This document shows, one piece after another, positions 44,551 through 51,484 of a stretch of DNA of 64,000 nt (position 1 is the stretch's first letter; each line of letters begins with the position of its first letter). Both the position numbers and the translations under genes were made by a program. The stretch covers positions 310,001 through 374,000 of the forward strand of contig CAKTDA010000004.1 in assembly GCA_934541105.1 (NCBI GenBank), in the 5' to 3' direction. The notes under the pieces were generated by a model. That model was not told the origin of the DNA. It was given only the letters and a program-made list of their open reading frames with translations, and did not search any database. The DNA is from an uncultured Luteitalea sp. Lineage in GTDB: Bacteria > Acidobacteriota > Vicinamibacteria > Vicinamibacterales > Vicinamibacteraceae.

Positions 44551-45377
44551 CCGAGCGAGCCCGCGAGCAGCGCGTCGATCGCGACCGCGAGCGAGCAATT
44601 CGGGTCGGACTCGGGGCCGATGGCATCGGCCGCGGCCTGCGCTTCCGGGAGGGCATGCGGCATTGCCACGCCGAGCCCGGCCCACTTGAGCATCGGCACG
44701 TCGTTGTGGCTGTCGCCGAACGTCACGACGTCCTCACGCGCGATCCCGTAGTGCTGCGCGACGGCGGCAACGCCGGTTGCCTTGGTCGCGTCGAGCGCGT
44801 TGAACTCCAGCAGGTGCGGCGTCGTGATGACGACCTCGGCGCGCCCCGCGAGTTCGACACTCATCACGGCAGACAGGGCGTGGACGGCAGGTGTCTCGCC
44901 GTGCCACAGCACCTTGAGCGGCCCATCGAGCACCACGGTTTCGAGGTGGCCCGCGTGGACGCGCATCGTGCCGTCGCGTCCCGCGTAGTCGTGGATCACC
45001 CAGGGGCTCGTCGGACGCGCGACGAAGCCGTCATCGGTGGCCAGCAGCACGTCGAAGCCTTCTGCCAGACCCCGCGCGAGCAGTTCCTGTGCGAGCGACG
45101 GTGCAACGGGGCAGCGCCGCAGTTCACGGCCGCTCGGCGGGTGCACCACGAGCGCGCCCTGGCTCGACACCACGAAGTCGTCGAGCTCGAGCCGCTGCTG
45201 GTAGGCCTGCATGCTGTGGTGTTCCCGGCCGGAGGCAAGCACGACACGGCACCCCGCGCGCTGGAGGCGATCGATCGCCGCGCGGTTCTCCCGGCTCACC
45301 GCCTTGTCGGAGCCGACGAGCGTGTCGTCGATGTCGATGGCGGCCAGTCGAAAGGGCATTCCGGAACGCTTGCGCAT
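44547..45377 (-). CDS. HAD-superfamily (Cof-type) phosphatase
   Basis: A 276-residue HAD hydrolase of the Cof subfamily. Motif I is IDIDDTLVG (residues 14-22), motif II VLASGRE, motif III the conserved Lys in LKVLW, and motif IV GDSHNDVPML. The large C2B cap lies between motifs II and III. Such enzymes dephosphorylate sugar phosphates or pyridoxal phosphate; substrate unknown. It could start at the ATG at 45377 or at one 18 bases further in, right before MPFRLAAIDID. It converges on the SRPBCC gene with stop codons sharing CTAG. Confidence 0.88.
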   Translation of the reverse strand: MRKRSGMPFRLAAIDIDDTLVGSDKAVSRENRAAIDRLQRAGCRVVLASGREHHSMQAYQQRLELDDFVVSSQGALVVHPPSGRELRRCPVAPSLAQELLARGLAEGFDVLLATDDGFVARPTSPWVIHDYAGRDGTMRVHAGHLETVVLDGPLKVLWHGETPAVHALSAVMSVELAGRAEVVITTPHLLEFNALDATKATGVAAVAQHYGIAREDVVTFGDSHNDVPMLKWAGLGVAMPHALPEAQAAADAIGPESDPNCSLAVAIDALLAGSLG

Positions 45378-45578
45378 CACGCCATTATCCCACCCGTCCG
45401 AAGCCGCACGTTCCCCTGTCGTTGTAGCGATCGCAGACACTCGTCCGTGGATCGAGCCGATGCACTCGCATCGTGACCGTCGAGATTCCGCGCGGCCAGG
45501 GATGGTCCGGTCCTTGCCATTCCCGAGGCAGACGAGACACGCCGGTCACCGACCGGCTGATGCTGAAGGGAGAAACTG

Positions 45579-46304
45579 ATGAGTCTGAACCGCACGAAAG
45601 GCCTTGGCGTCGCGCTCGGGGCCGCAATGGTGATTGGCGCGCCACTGGGCGCGCAGGCGGCGATCGTTCACGTGGAAGCGGTGCTGGCCGCCCAGCCGTC
45701 GGCAGCCAGTGATCCTGCCGATCACGTCGAGGAAGCCTGGTCCAACCGCGAGGACCTCGCCGATGTGGACATAGATGCCAGCATGGATGGCACACGCGTC
45801 GTCCTCGAAGGCGAAGTCAGGACCAACGAGCAGCGACAGGCCGCCGAACGCGTCGCCCGGCGCGTCGATGGCGTGGACGCCCTCGACAACCGCATCGTCG
45901 TGAAGCCCGCCGAGCGCGCAGGAACGAAGGGTTCGGTCCTCGCCGGCGATGCCAAGGAGGCGGCGGGAACGGCCGCCGAGAAGACGGGCAACGCGATCGA
46001 GAAGGCGGCAAGTGCGACCAAGTCGGCCGTCGTCACGGGTGCGAAGGCCACGGCCGATGCCGTGCGCAAGACGCCCGAGAAGATCGACGAGACGTGGATC
46101 ACGACAAAGATTGCCGGGAAGATCAACGCAGACGATGCGCTCGAGCACGTGGACGTGGACGTGAAGGTCAAGCAGAACGTCGTGACGATCACAGGCGACG
46201 TGCCGTCCACGGCCCTGCGTGACCGGGTGCTGCGCATTGCGCGCGAGACCGTCGGCGTCGAGCGCGTGATCGATCAGATGACCGTCAAGGCCGGAGCGCG
46301 GTGA
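45579..46304 (+). CDS. Exported BON-domain protein (OsmY-like)
   Basis: A 241-residue protein with a signal peptide (GLGVALGAAMVIGAPLGAQA). Two BON domains flank a low-complexity helical linker of Ala/Lys/Glu-rich LEA-like repeats (residues ~120-165, for example KEAAGTAAEKTGNAIEKAAS). The second BON domain is WITTKIAGKINADDALEHVD with the typical VVTITGDVPSTALRDRVLRI. BON proteins such as OsmY are periplasmic stress proteins thought to associate with membranes. The next gene starts within its stop codon, so the two are coupled. Confidence 0.88.
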   Translation: MSLNRTKGLGVALGAAMVIGAPLGAQAAIVHVEAVLAAQPSAASDPADHVEEAWSNREDLADVDIDASMDGTRVVLEGEVRTNEQRQAAERVARRVDGVDALDNRIVVKPAERAGTKGSVLAGDAKEAAGTAAEKTGNAIEKAASATKSAVVTGAKATADAVRKTPEKIDETWITTKIAGKINADDALEHVDVDVKVKQNVVTITGDVPSTALRDRVLRIARETVGVERVIDQMTVKAGAR

Positions 46305-46543
46305 TGGACCGGAGCACCGAGGAACTCAAGTGGAAGGCGCTCCGCGAGCGGGTCAAGGAAACGTGGGGCGATCTGTCCGACGAGGAACTCGACAGCTACC
46401 AGGGGCAGCGCGAGCAGTTCGTCGGTCACATCCAGGAACGCTATGGGATGCCGCGCGAGGAAGTGGAGAAGCGGCTCGAGGCGATCGATCGCGCGTCGGC
46501 GCACAAGCACTGGGATGGCGCAGGCGGTACGACAGCCTCGTAG
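46304..46543 (+). CDS. CsbD-family stress protein
   Basis: A 79-residue hydrophilic protein with the CsbD pattern: KWKALRERVKETWGDLSDEE, then LDSYQGQREQFVGHIQERYG. CsbD of Bacillus belongs to the sigma-B general stress regulon; its molecular role is unknown. The ATG at 46304 overlaps the last base of the BON gene's stop; a GTG at 46301 is the alternative. A strong terminator follows at 46552. Confidence 0.88.
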   Translation: MDRSTEELKWKALRERVKETWGDLSDEELDSYQGQREQFVGHIQERYGMPREEVEKRLEAIDRASAHKHWDGAGGTTAS

Positions 46544-46551
46544 GAGCAGGA

Positions 46552-46592
46552 GGGCCCCGCCGGGCATCGTTGCCAGGCGGGGCCTGTGTTGT
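46552..46592 (+). terminator. Intrinsic terminator after the BON-csbD operon
   Basis: GGCCCCGCC (46553-46561) pairs with GGCGGGGCC (46576-46584); inside, GGCA pairs with TGCC around a TCGT loop, with one base mismatch on each side. The tail TGTGTTGT is T/G-rich. It starts ten bases after the csbD stop. Confidence 0.8.
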
Positions 46593-46663
46593 AGCTGCCG
46601 GCAACAGCATGTCCCTGCGCGAGACAGCAGGGCTGCGCCGGTGTCGGGTGCGGTAAAGCCAGA

Positions 46664-46876
46664 TCAGGCGTATGTCATGCGGACGTACAGCCCGCGGGGT
46701 GTGCGGCGGAGGAAGTGCTGCCCGACCAGCTCCTCGAGCAATTGTTCGCACTTGCCGGCATCGAGACCCCAGAGCCGCCGTGCCTGCGATACGGTCAGCG
46801 ACAGCCCGGGCATCTCCAGGTATTCACCCACGACCCGCTGGAGGGTCGATTCGAGGGGTTCTTCGACGTGCTTCAT
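46664..46876 (-). CDS. Small putative winged-helix protein
   Basis: A 70-residue protein that reads like a minimal winged helix-turn-helix: EMPGLSLTVSQARRLWGLDA as the HTH, then LLEELVGQHFLRRTPRGLYV as wing and second helix. I recognise no named family; such short proteins occur next to regulators in Acidobacteriota. It lies 33 bases downstream of the PAS/HisKA gene on the same strand and may belong to that operon. Confidence 0.6.
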   Translation of the reverse strand: MKHVEEPLESTLQRVVGEYLEMPGLSLTVSQARRLWGLDAGKCEQLLEELVGQHFLRRTPRGLYVRMTYA

Positions 46877-46909
46877 GCCTTTCGATAGAGCAAGCGGAAT
46901 GCCAGCCGC

Positions 46910-47470
46910 CTACTCGGTCATCCGCTTGATGATCTGGGCCTGCTGGCGCGCGTTGCTGGCGATGGCCTTGAGGCCGCGCTGCACGATGTCGGGCGGCGAG
47001 TCACCCGCGCTGAGGAGATCCGACCAGCCGAGGATCGCGTTGAGCGGGCCACGCAGTTCATGCGCCCACCTGGACATCGTCTTGATGTGATCGTCATCGG
47101 TGGCCGCGGACAGCCGGCGGCTCACCGTGTGCACGAAGCCGGCACCGCCGGACGCGGTCGTGCACGCGGTCGCGGCATCGCGGACGACCGTGGCCTGCCC
47201 GTTCGGTCCGAGGAGCCGATACTCCGACGCCGTGGCCTGGAGCCCGCCGGCGACAAGTACTGCCGTCAGCGCCTGACGGTCGTCGTCGTGGATGCAGCGC
47301 AGCCAGCCGGTGCCCCTGTTGTCGTCGTCTGTGGTGCCGGTGAACTCGCGCCATCCGCGATTGACGAACACCACGCCCTCTTCGGGCGTCCAGACGCGCA
47401 CGAGGGCGTCCACGTGATCGAGCACCCGGCACGACGCGATGTCGAGGTGCATGGGCTGGTGGTGGTTCAT
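46910..47470 (-). CDS. PAS-HisKA protein lacking a kinase ATPase domain
   Basis: A 186-residue protein with a PAS sensor domain (~residues 18-110, VDALVRVWTPEEGVVFVNRG and WLRCIHDDDRQAL) and a histidine-kinase dimerisation/phosphoacceptor helix pair (SRWAHELRGPLNAILGW, His137). The protein ends right after the second helix (IIKRMTE), so the HATPase_c domain of a kinase is missing, and none follows in another frame. It may act as a phosphotransfer or decoy partner, or be a truncated kinase. The ATG at 47470 overlaps the stop of the NtrC-type regulator (ATGA), so they are translationally coupled. Confidence 0.8.
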   Translation of the reverse strand: MNHHQPMHLDIASCRVLDHVDALVRVWTPEEGVVFVNRGWREFTGTTDDDNRGTGWLRCIHDDDRQALTAVLVAGGLQATASEYRLLGPNGQATVVRDAATACTTASGGAGFVHTVSRRLSAATDDDHIKTMSRWAHELRGPLNAILGWSDLLSAGDSPPDIVQRGLKAIASNARQQAQIIKRMTE

Positions 47471-48855
47471 GCCGTGGCCGCCTCGTCCTGCGGAGCCATC
47501 AGGCCGTACTTGCGCATCTTCGCGTACAGCGTCGGGCGGTAGACGCCGAGGATGTCGGCGGCCGCGCGCTTGTTGCCGCGCGTGTAGGCCAGCGTGCGGA
47601 CGATGGCCGCGCGCTCGACGTCCTCGAGCGTGCAGAGCGGGCTGGTGTCGTCCACGGTGGCACCCGACCTGAACGTCTCGGGCAGGTGGCGCAGCTGGAT
47701 CTCGCGACCCGTCGCCACGATGACCGCGTGCTCCACGACGTGCTCGAGCTCGCGGACGTTGCCGCGCCACACGTGCTTCATCAGGCGCTGGAGGACCGAG
47801 GGGTGATAGCGGACGACGTCGCGCTCGTACTTCTCGGCATACCGCTGGAGGAAGAGCTGCGCCAGCACGGGGATGTCCTCACGCCGATCGCGCAGGGGCG
47901 GGATGTCGAGCACGACGGTGTTGACGCGGAAGAACAGGTCCTCGCGGAACTTGCCGTCGGCCATGAGGTTCTCGAGATTGGAATTCGTCGCGCAGATCAG
48001 GCGGAAGTCCGGAGTGAACATCCGGGTCTCGCCGAGCCGCCGCACCTGCTTCTCCTGGAGGACCCGCAGCAGCTTGACCTGGGCGTTGGCCGGCATCTCG
48101 CCGATCTCGTCGAGCAGCAGCGTGCCGCGATCCGCGGATTCGATGAGGCCGCGCTTGTCGGCAAGGGCGCCCGTGAACGCGCCGCGCTTGTGGCCGAAGA
48201 GCTCCGACTCGAACAGCTCACCGGGAATCGCGCCGCAGTTGATCTTGATGATCGGGCCGCTTGCACGGGGGCTGCGCTCGTGGACGGCATCGGCCACGAG
48301 TTCCTTGCCCGTGCCGTTCTCGCCCCGGATGAGCACCGAGGCATCCGTCGGCGCGACGAGTTGAATGAGATCGAACAGCCGTCGCATTGCCGGCGAGGTG
48401 CCCACCATGCGGCCCAGGCCGTCGCGGCGCTCGGCGCTGCTCCGCAGGCGCGTGGCTTCGGCGTGCAGCTGGCGATGGGCGAGGGCCTTGTCGAGCACTG
48501 CCTCGAGCACGGCGACCTCCACGGGCTTCTCGACGAAATTGAAGGCCCCCTCGCGCATCGCCTCGACGGCGAGCGACACGCTGCCATGGCCGGTGAGCAT
48601 CACGACCTCGACGAGCGGGTCGGCGTTCTTGAGCTGCCGCAGCACGTCGAGCCCGCTCTGGTCCGGCAACTCGTGGTCGAGCAGGACGATGTCGGGGCGC
48701 TGCGTGGTGAAGGAGGCGAGTGCCGAGTGGCCATCGGTGGCGACGGTCACTTCGTACTGCTTGCGCTCGAGGGTCAGTTTCAGCCAGTCGTGCGATTCGG
48801 GCTGGTCGTCAACGTGGAGGATGCGAGCGGCCGGCATCGTGTCGCGAGTGGTCAT
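47467..48855 (-). CDS. NtrC-family sigma-54 response regulator
   Basis: A 462-residue regulator with an intact receiver (ILHVDDQPE, phosphoacceptor in VLLDHELPD, and VEKPVE with the Lys), a sigma-54-interacting AAA+ domain (GENGTGKELVADAV, GAFTGA, GTLLLDEIGEMP, RGNVRELEHVVEHA) and a Fis-like HTH (KRAAADILGVYRPTLYAKMR). It should activate sigma-54 promoters on phosphorylation. The likely partner is encoded directly downstream but lacks an ATPase domain, so another kinase must supply the phosphate. A 278-base gap separates it from the DUF3592 gene. Confidence 0.95.
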   Translation of the reverse strand: MTTRDTMPAARILHVDDQPESHDWLKLTLERKQYEVTVATDGHSALASFTTQRPDIVLLDHELPDQSGLDVLRQLKNADPLVEVVMLTGHGSVSLAVEAMREGAFNFVEKPVEVAVLEAVLDKALAHRQLHAEATRLRSSAERRDGLGRMVGTSPAMRRLFDLIQLVAPTDASVLIRGENGTGKELVADAVHERSPRASGPIIKINCGAIPGELFESELFGHKRGAFTGALADKRGLIESADRGTLLLDEIGEMPANAQVKLLRVLQEKQVRRLGETRMFTPDFRLICATNSNLENLMADGKFREDLFFRVNTVVLDIPPLRDRREDIPVLAQLFLQRYAEKYERDVVRYHPSVLQRLMKHVWRGNVRELEHVVEHAVIVATGREIQLRHLPETFRSGATVDDTSPLCTLEDVERAAIVRTLAYTRGNKRAAADILGVYRPTLYAKMRKYGLMAPQDEAATA

Positions 48856-49133
48856 GCTGGAGTCCTGGACCGTGCGACCTGCACGGCCTCATATGAACCA
48901 GGGAATGCCTGTGATGTTCTGAATGTGAACATAGTGAAGTCTCGTGCTGCCATGCTGCCAGATCGGTGTATTGCCTGCCGCACGGGCCTGTTCTCGATCC
49001 ACGCACGCTCTTGCCACGACTTGTGCCGGGCGTGTCGTAGATTCGTACTCGACTGTGTGCACGGATCGTACCAGAACCGCTGAGCGGTGCCTGAAGTCCA
49101 CAGACAACGACGCGGAGCGGTCATAATTTGTCG

Positions 49134-49592
49134 GTGGTCTCGGGACGAAGCGTGGTGGGCACGGTGCTCGTGCTGGTGGCGTTGGGGCTGCTCGCGGTCG
49201 GCTGGCGGCTGACCCAGACCGACAGGTACTTCCTGCTGCACGCCGAGCGGACCACCGGGACGGTCGTGGAGCACGAGGCGTTCGAGCGCGAGGCGCGCAA
49301 GGTGCAGGAGCGGTATCGCCTCGTAGTCGCGTTCACGACGCCGGCGGGTGAGCGGGTGCGGTTCCGCAGCATCGCCAACTACGGCCGGCCGCCGTACGCG
49401 GTCGGCGAGACGGTCGGCGTGAGGTTCGACCCCGACCGGCCGATGCGGGCGCGGGTGGACCGCCGCATCGAGCTGCTGGCGCCGGTCCTCATCTGGGCCG
49501 CCGCCGTCATCGTGCTCGCCGTCGTGGGCGTGGCGATTGCGGTGATGCGGCCGCGGGAAGCGGGTGGGCCGCGCCTGGCGCGGCGGGCGTAG
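49134..49592 (+). CDS. DUF3592 membrane protein
   Basis: A 152-residue protein with a membrane helix at each end (SVVGTVLVLVALGLLAVGW and PVLIWAAAVIVLAVVGVAIA) and a ~75-residue beta-rich extracytoplasmic domain with the DUF3592 pattern (TTGTVVEHEAF, FTTPAGERVRFRS, YAVGETVGVRFDPDRPMRAR). The function is unknown. A -10-like CATAAT (49122-49127) ends six bases before the GTG at 49134 with no Shine-Dalgarno; a TTG at 49128 is the alternative start. Its stop is four bases from the end of the DUF486 remnant. Confidence 0.8.
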   Translation: MVSGRSVVGTVLVLVALGLLAVGWRLTQTDRYFLLHAERTTGTVVEHEAFEREARKVQERYRLVVAFTTPAGERVRFRSIANYGRPPYAVGETVGVRFDPDRPMRARVDRRIELLAPVLIWAAAVIVLAVVGVAIAVMRPREAGGPRLARRA

Positions 49593-49595
49593 CGG

Positions 49596-49766
49596 TCAGC
49601 TCGCGGGCCAGAAGGCCGCGGCCACCGCGCCGGCGAGCAGGACGAAGGCGAGTGCGTGGTTCCAGCGCAGGTGCTCGCCGAGGTCGGCCCAGGCAAACGC
49701 GGCAAACACGGTGAGCGTGATCGCTTCCTGCATGATCTTCAGGCGCGACGGCGAGCACGCGGCCAT
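49596..49766 (-). pseudogene. 5'-truncated DUF486 (DMT-superfamily) gene remnant
   Basis: The last ~50 residues of a DUF486 small multidrug-type membrane protein are readable: RLKIMQEAITLTVFAAFAWA, then LGEHLRWNHALAFVLLAGAV and a normal end. DUF486 proteins are usually about 110-120 residues with four helices; here only the last two helices remain. Upstream of this point the frame has no homology and runs into the tRNA-Gly promoter. The N-terminal half was probably lost. An alternative is a short functional form, which I consider less likely. Confidence 0.6.
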
Positions 49767-49801
49767 TCTCCGACGGACTCGGCCGTTTCGCATGGAGGCC
49801 G

Positions 49802-49829
49802 TTGACATCCCGGGATTCTTCGGCACAAT
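49802..49829 (+). promoter_or_regulatory. Promoter of tRNA-Gly
   Basis: A perfect TTGACA (49802-49807) and, 16 bases later, CACAAT (49824-49829). The expected start is about 10 bases before the mature tRNA 5' end. Confidence 0.65.
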
Positions 49830-49845
49830 ACTGGAGGTTCGCCGG

Positions 49846-49919
49846 GCGGGCTTAGCATAGTGGTAATGTCCTGGCTTCCCAAGCCAGTCAGACGGGTTCG
49901 ATTCCCGTAGCCCGCTCCA
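49846..49919 (+). tRNA. tRNA-Gly (anticodon CCC)
   Basis: A 74-base gene with acceptor stem GCGGGCT/AGCCCGC, discriminator T and an encoded CCA. The anticodon arm CTGGC-TTCCCAA-GCCAG gives anticodon CCC, reading GGG. The T-arm is CGGGTTCGATTCCCG. The D-arm is short (AGCATAGTGGTAATG), as in glycine tRNAs. Confidence 0.95.
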
Positions 49920-50006
49920 CGTTCACGCCCCGCGTTCACCCCTGCATACCCCGCCAGAGCGCGACGCGCGAAGCCGCCCCGGACGGTGAGCGACAATACC
50001 CTTCTC

Positions 50007-50267
50007 ATGACAGACGACCCCGAAGTGGGCGACTACATCGTGCTGTTCGACAGTGACTCCGATGATGCCCAGGAGCCGCCCATCCTGCTGGTGCGGGTGA
50101 CGGAACAGGGCTACGAGGGGATTGCAGAGGCCTGGATCGATCAGGTCGACCGCATTGAGGCACGCGCTCGCTTCCTGGCGCAGGAAGCCGGCGTGCGGGC
50201 GTGGCGGCATGTGGGCGACGGGTACTCGCTCCTCGCGCCGAACCAGTCAAGTACAGACGTGCATTGA
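50007..50267 (+). CDS. Small acidic protein of unknown function
   Basis: An 86-residue cytosolic protein with no recognised family. It begins MTDDPEVGDYIVLFDSDSDD and is acidic in its first half; the second half is helical (AWIDQVDRIEARARFLAQEA) and ends in GDGYSLLAPNQ. Codon use agrees with its neighbours. GACAAT (49992-49997) is a -10-like hexamer nine bases before the ATG, and there is no Shine-Dalgarno. A GTG at 49986 could add seven residues but would lie before the -10. Confidence 0.55.
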   Translation: MTDDPEVGDYIVLFDSDSDDAQEPPILLVRVTEQGYEGIAEAWIDQVDRIEARARFLAQEAGVRAWRHVGDGYSLLAPNQSSTDVH

Positions 50268-50590
50268 ACCGCGCTGGCATCAGGGGAGGGCGAGGCGGAT
50301 TGTCGAGCTGCGAATCCCGAATCCCGAGTCCCGAGTCCCGAGCTGACGCGATGCCGACGGCCGACTGACGAAGGCCGCCCCCAGCCCCTTGTCGTGTTGC
50401 ATTGCATGCCGATGTAGGGCGCAACTACAGGTCCACGCGCGTGGCTTCGCCTGCGCCCACCTGCACGCAGGGCCGACGCCGGCGGTCCGCTTCTTGCCTC
50501 TTCCTGTCGCATGACCCCAGAGGGGCGTCCCACCACGCGCATGACGCGGACGCGGTGGAGCGTGCATGTGCACGACGGAGGAACACAGCC
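50268..50590. other. Intergenic region with heptad repeat
   Basis: The 323 bases between the small acidic protein gene and the low-complexity protein gene hold the heptad repeat at 50311-50342 and the ribosome-binding site of the next gene (GGAGGAAC, 50578-50585). I see no further gene or clear promoter. Confidence 0.6.
50311..50342. repeat. Heptamer tandem repeat CGA(A/G)TCC
   Basis: Four units, CGAATCC twice then CGAGTCC twice, plus a CGAG remainder. The period of 7 and the position 40 bases after a stop codon are like the array after der at 22445-22517. Confidence 0.8.
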
Positions 50591-51484
50591 ATGAAGCGCA
50601 CTTTCCAGTGGACGACCACGTTCGTCGTGGCAGCCGGCCTGACCGCGCTGGCACAGGCCCCGACGTCGACGAGCCAGGCACAGCCACCCGGAGCCCAGTC
50701 AGGCGCCAGGAGCGGACAGCAGGTCACCGTGCAGGGCTGCCTGATGCAGGGCGCGAGCATGACGGACGCCACGTCCGGACGCTCGTCGAATCCCGTGGCC
50801 GACGCCGGCAGCACCGGCGGCGCCGCGACTGGCGCGACGAGCACGGGCAGCACGGGCAGCAGCGGCAGTTCGGGCAGCGCGATGGCCGGTACGCAGGGCG
50901 CCACGTCACAGACCGGGCAGGCCGCAGGGGCGGGACGCACGAGCGCCGATCAGGCGGGCGCGCACGCGATGGCCGGCACCGGCTACATCCTGCGCGTGAC
51001 CGACGGCGGCAGCGGCAACGCGCGGCAGGGCATGCCGAGCGCCACGGCAGGCCAGACCGACGAACGGTCGGCGGCCGCGCAGCAGGGCGGGAAGGTGTAT
51101 CACCTGACGGCCGACGCCTCCACGAAGCTCGCGCCGCACGTCGGGCACCAGATCGAGGTCACCGGCACGCTGAGCGCGATGAGCGGTGGGATGAGCCACC
51201 AGCAGGGCGCGTCGAGCAGCAGCGGCTACAGCGGCTCCACGGGCAGTTCCGCGACGACGAGCAGCGGTGCCGCGGGCGCTGGCAGCGGCAGCGCGGGCTA
51301 CACCGGGCAGGCGACGTCTGGCAGCGGCGCCACGGGCAGCGGCGCCGCTGGCGGCACGGGCGCGCCGGGCAGCACGTCGCAGGCCGGCAGCAGCACCGCG
51401 TCGATGGCCGGCATGGACCACGGCAAGGCCGCGGGCATGATCCGGGTGACGAACGTGAAGATGATCGCGGCGACCTGTCGCTAA
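50591..51484 (+). CDS. Exported Ser/Gly/Thr-rich low-complexity protein
   Basis: A 297-residue protein with a signal peptide (TTTFVVAAGLTALAQAPTST). The mature part has two folded-looking segments, QQVTVQGCLMQGASM and YHLTADASTKLAPHVGHQIE with VTGTLSAM, separated by and ending in Ser/Gly/Thr/Ala-rich repeats. The VQGCL...YxLxxD...hVGxxVxVTGxL pattern resembles DUF5818-type secreted domains known in Acidobacteriota. The function is unknown. GGAGGAAC is a good ribosome-binding site. The stop overlaps the facing phosphomutase gene by four bases. Confidence 0.75.
   Translation: MKRTFQWTTTFVVAAGLTALAQAPTSTSQAQPPGAQSGARSGQQVTVQGCLMQGASMTDATSGRSSNPVADAGSTGGAATGATSTGSTGSSGSSGSAMAGTQGATSQTGQAAGAGRTSADQAGAHAMAGTGYILRVTDGGSGNARQGMPSATAGQTDERSAAAQQGGKVYHLTADASTKLAPHVGHQIEVTGTLSAMSGGMSHQQGASSSSGYSGSTGSSATTSSGAAGAGSGSAGYTGQATSGSGATGSGAAGGTGAPGSTSQAGSSTASMAGMDHGKAAGMIRVTNVKMIAATCR

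Noticed and set aside
48856..49133. Sigma-54 promoter (GG/GC at -24/-12) before the NtrC-type regulator
   Set aside because: A CCGGCAC...GGCAAG sequence is present on the minus strand, but the spacing between the GG and GC elements is off by one base.
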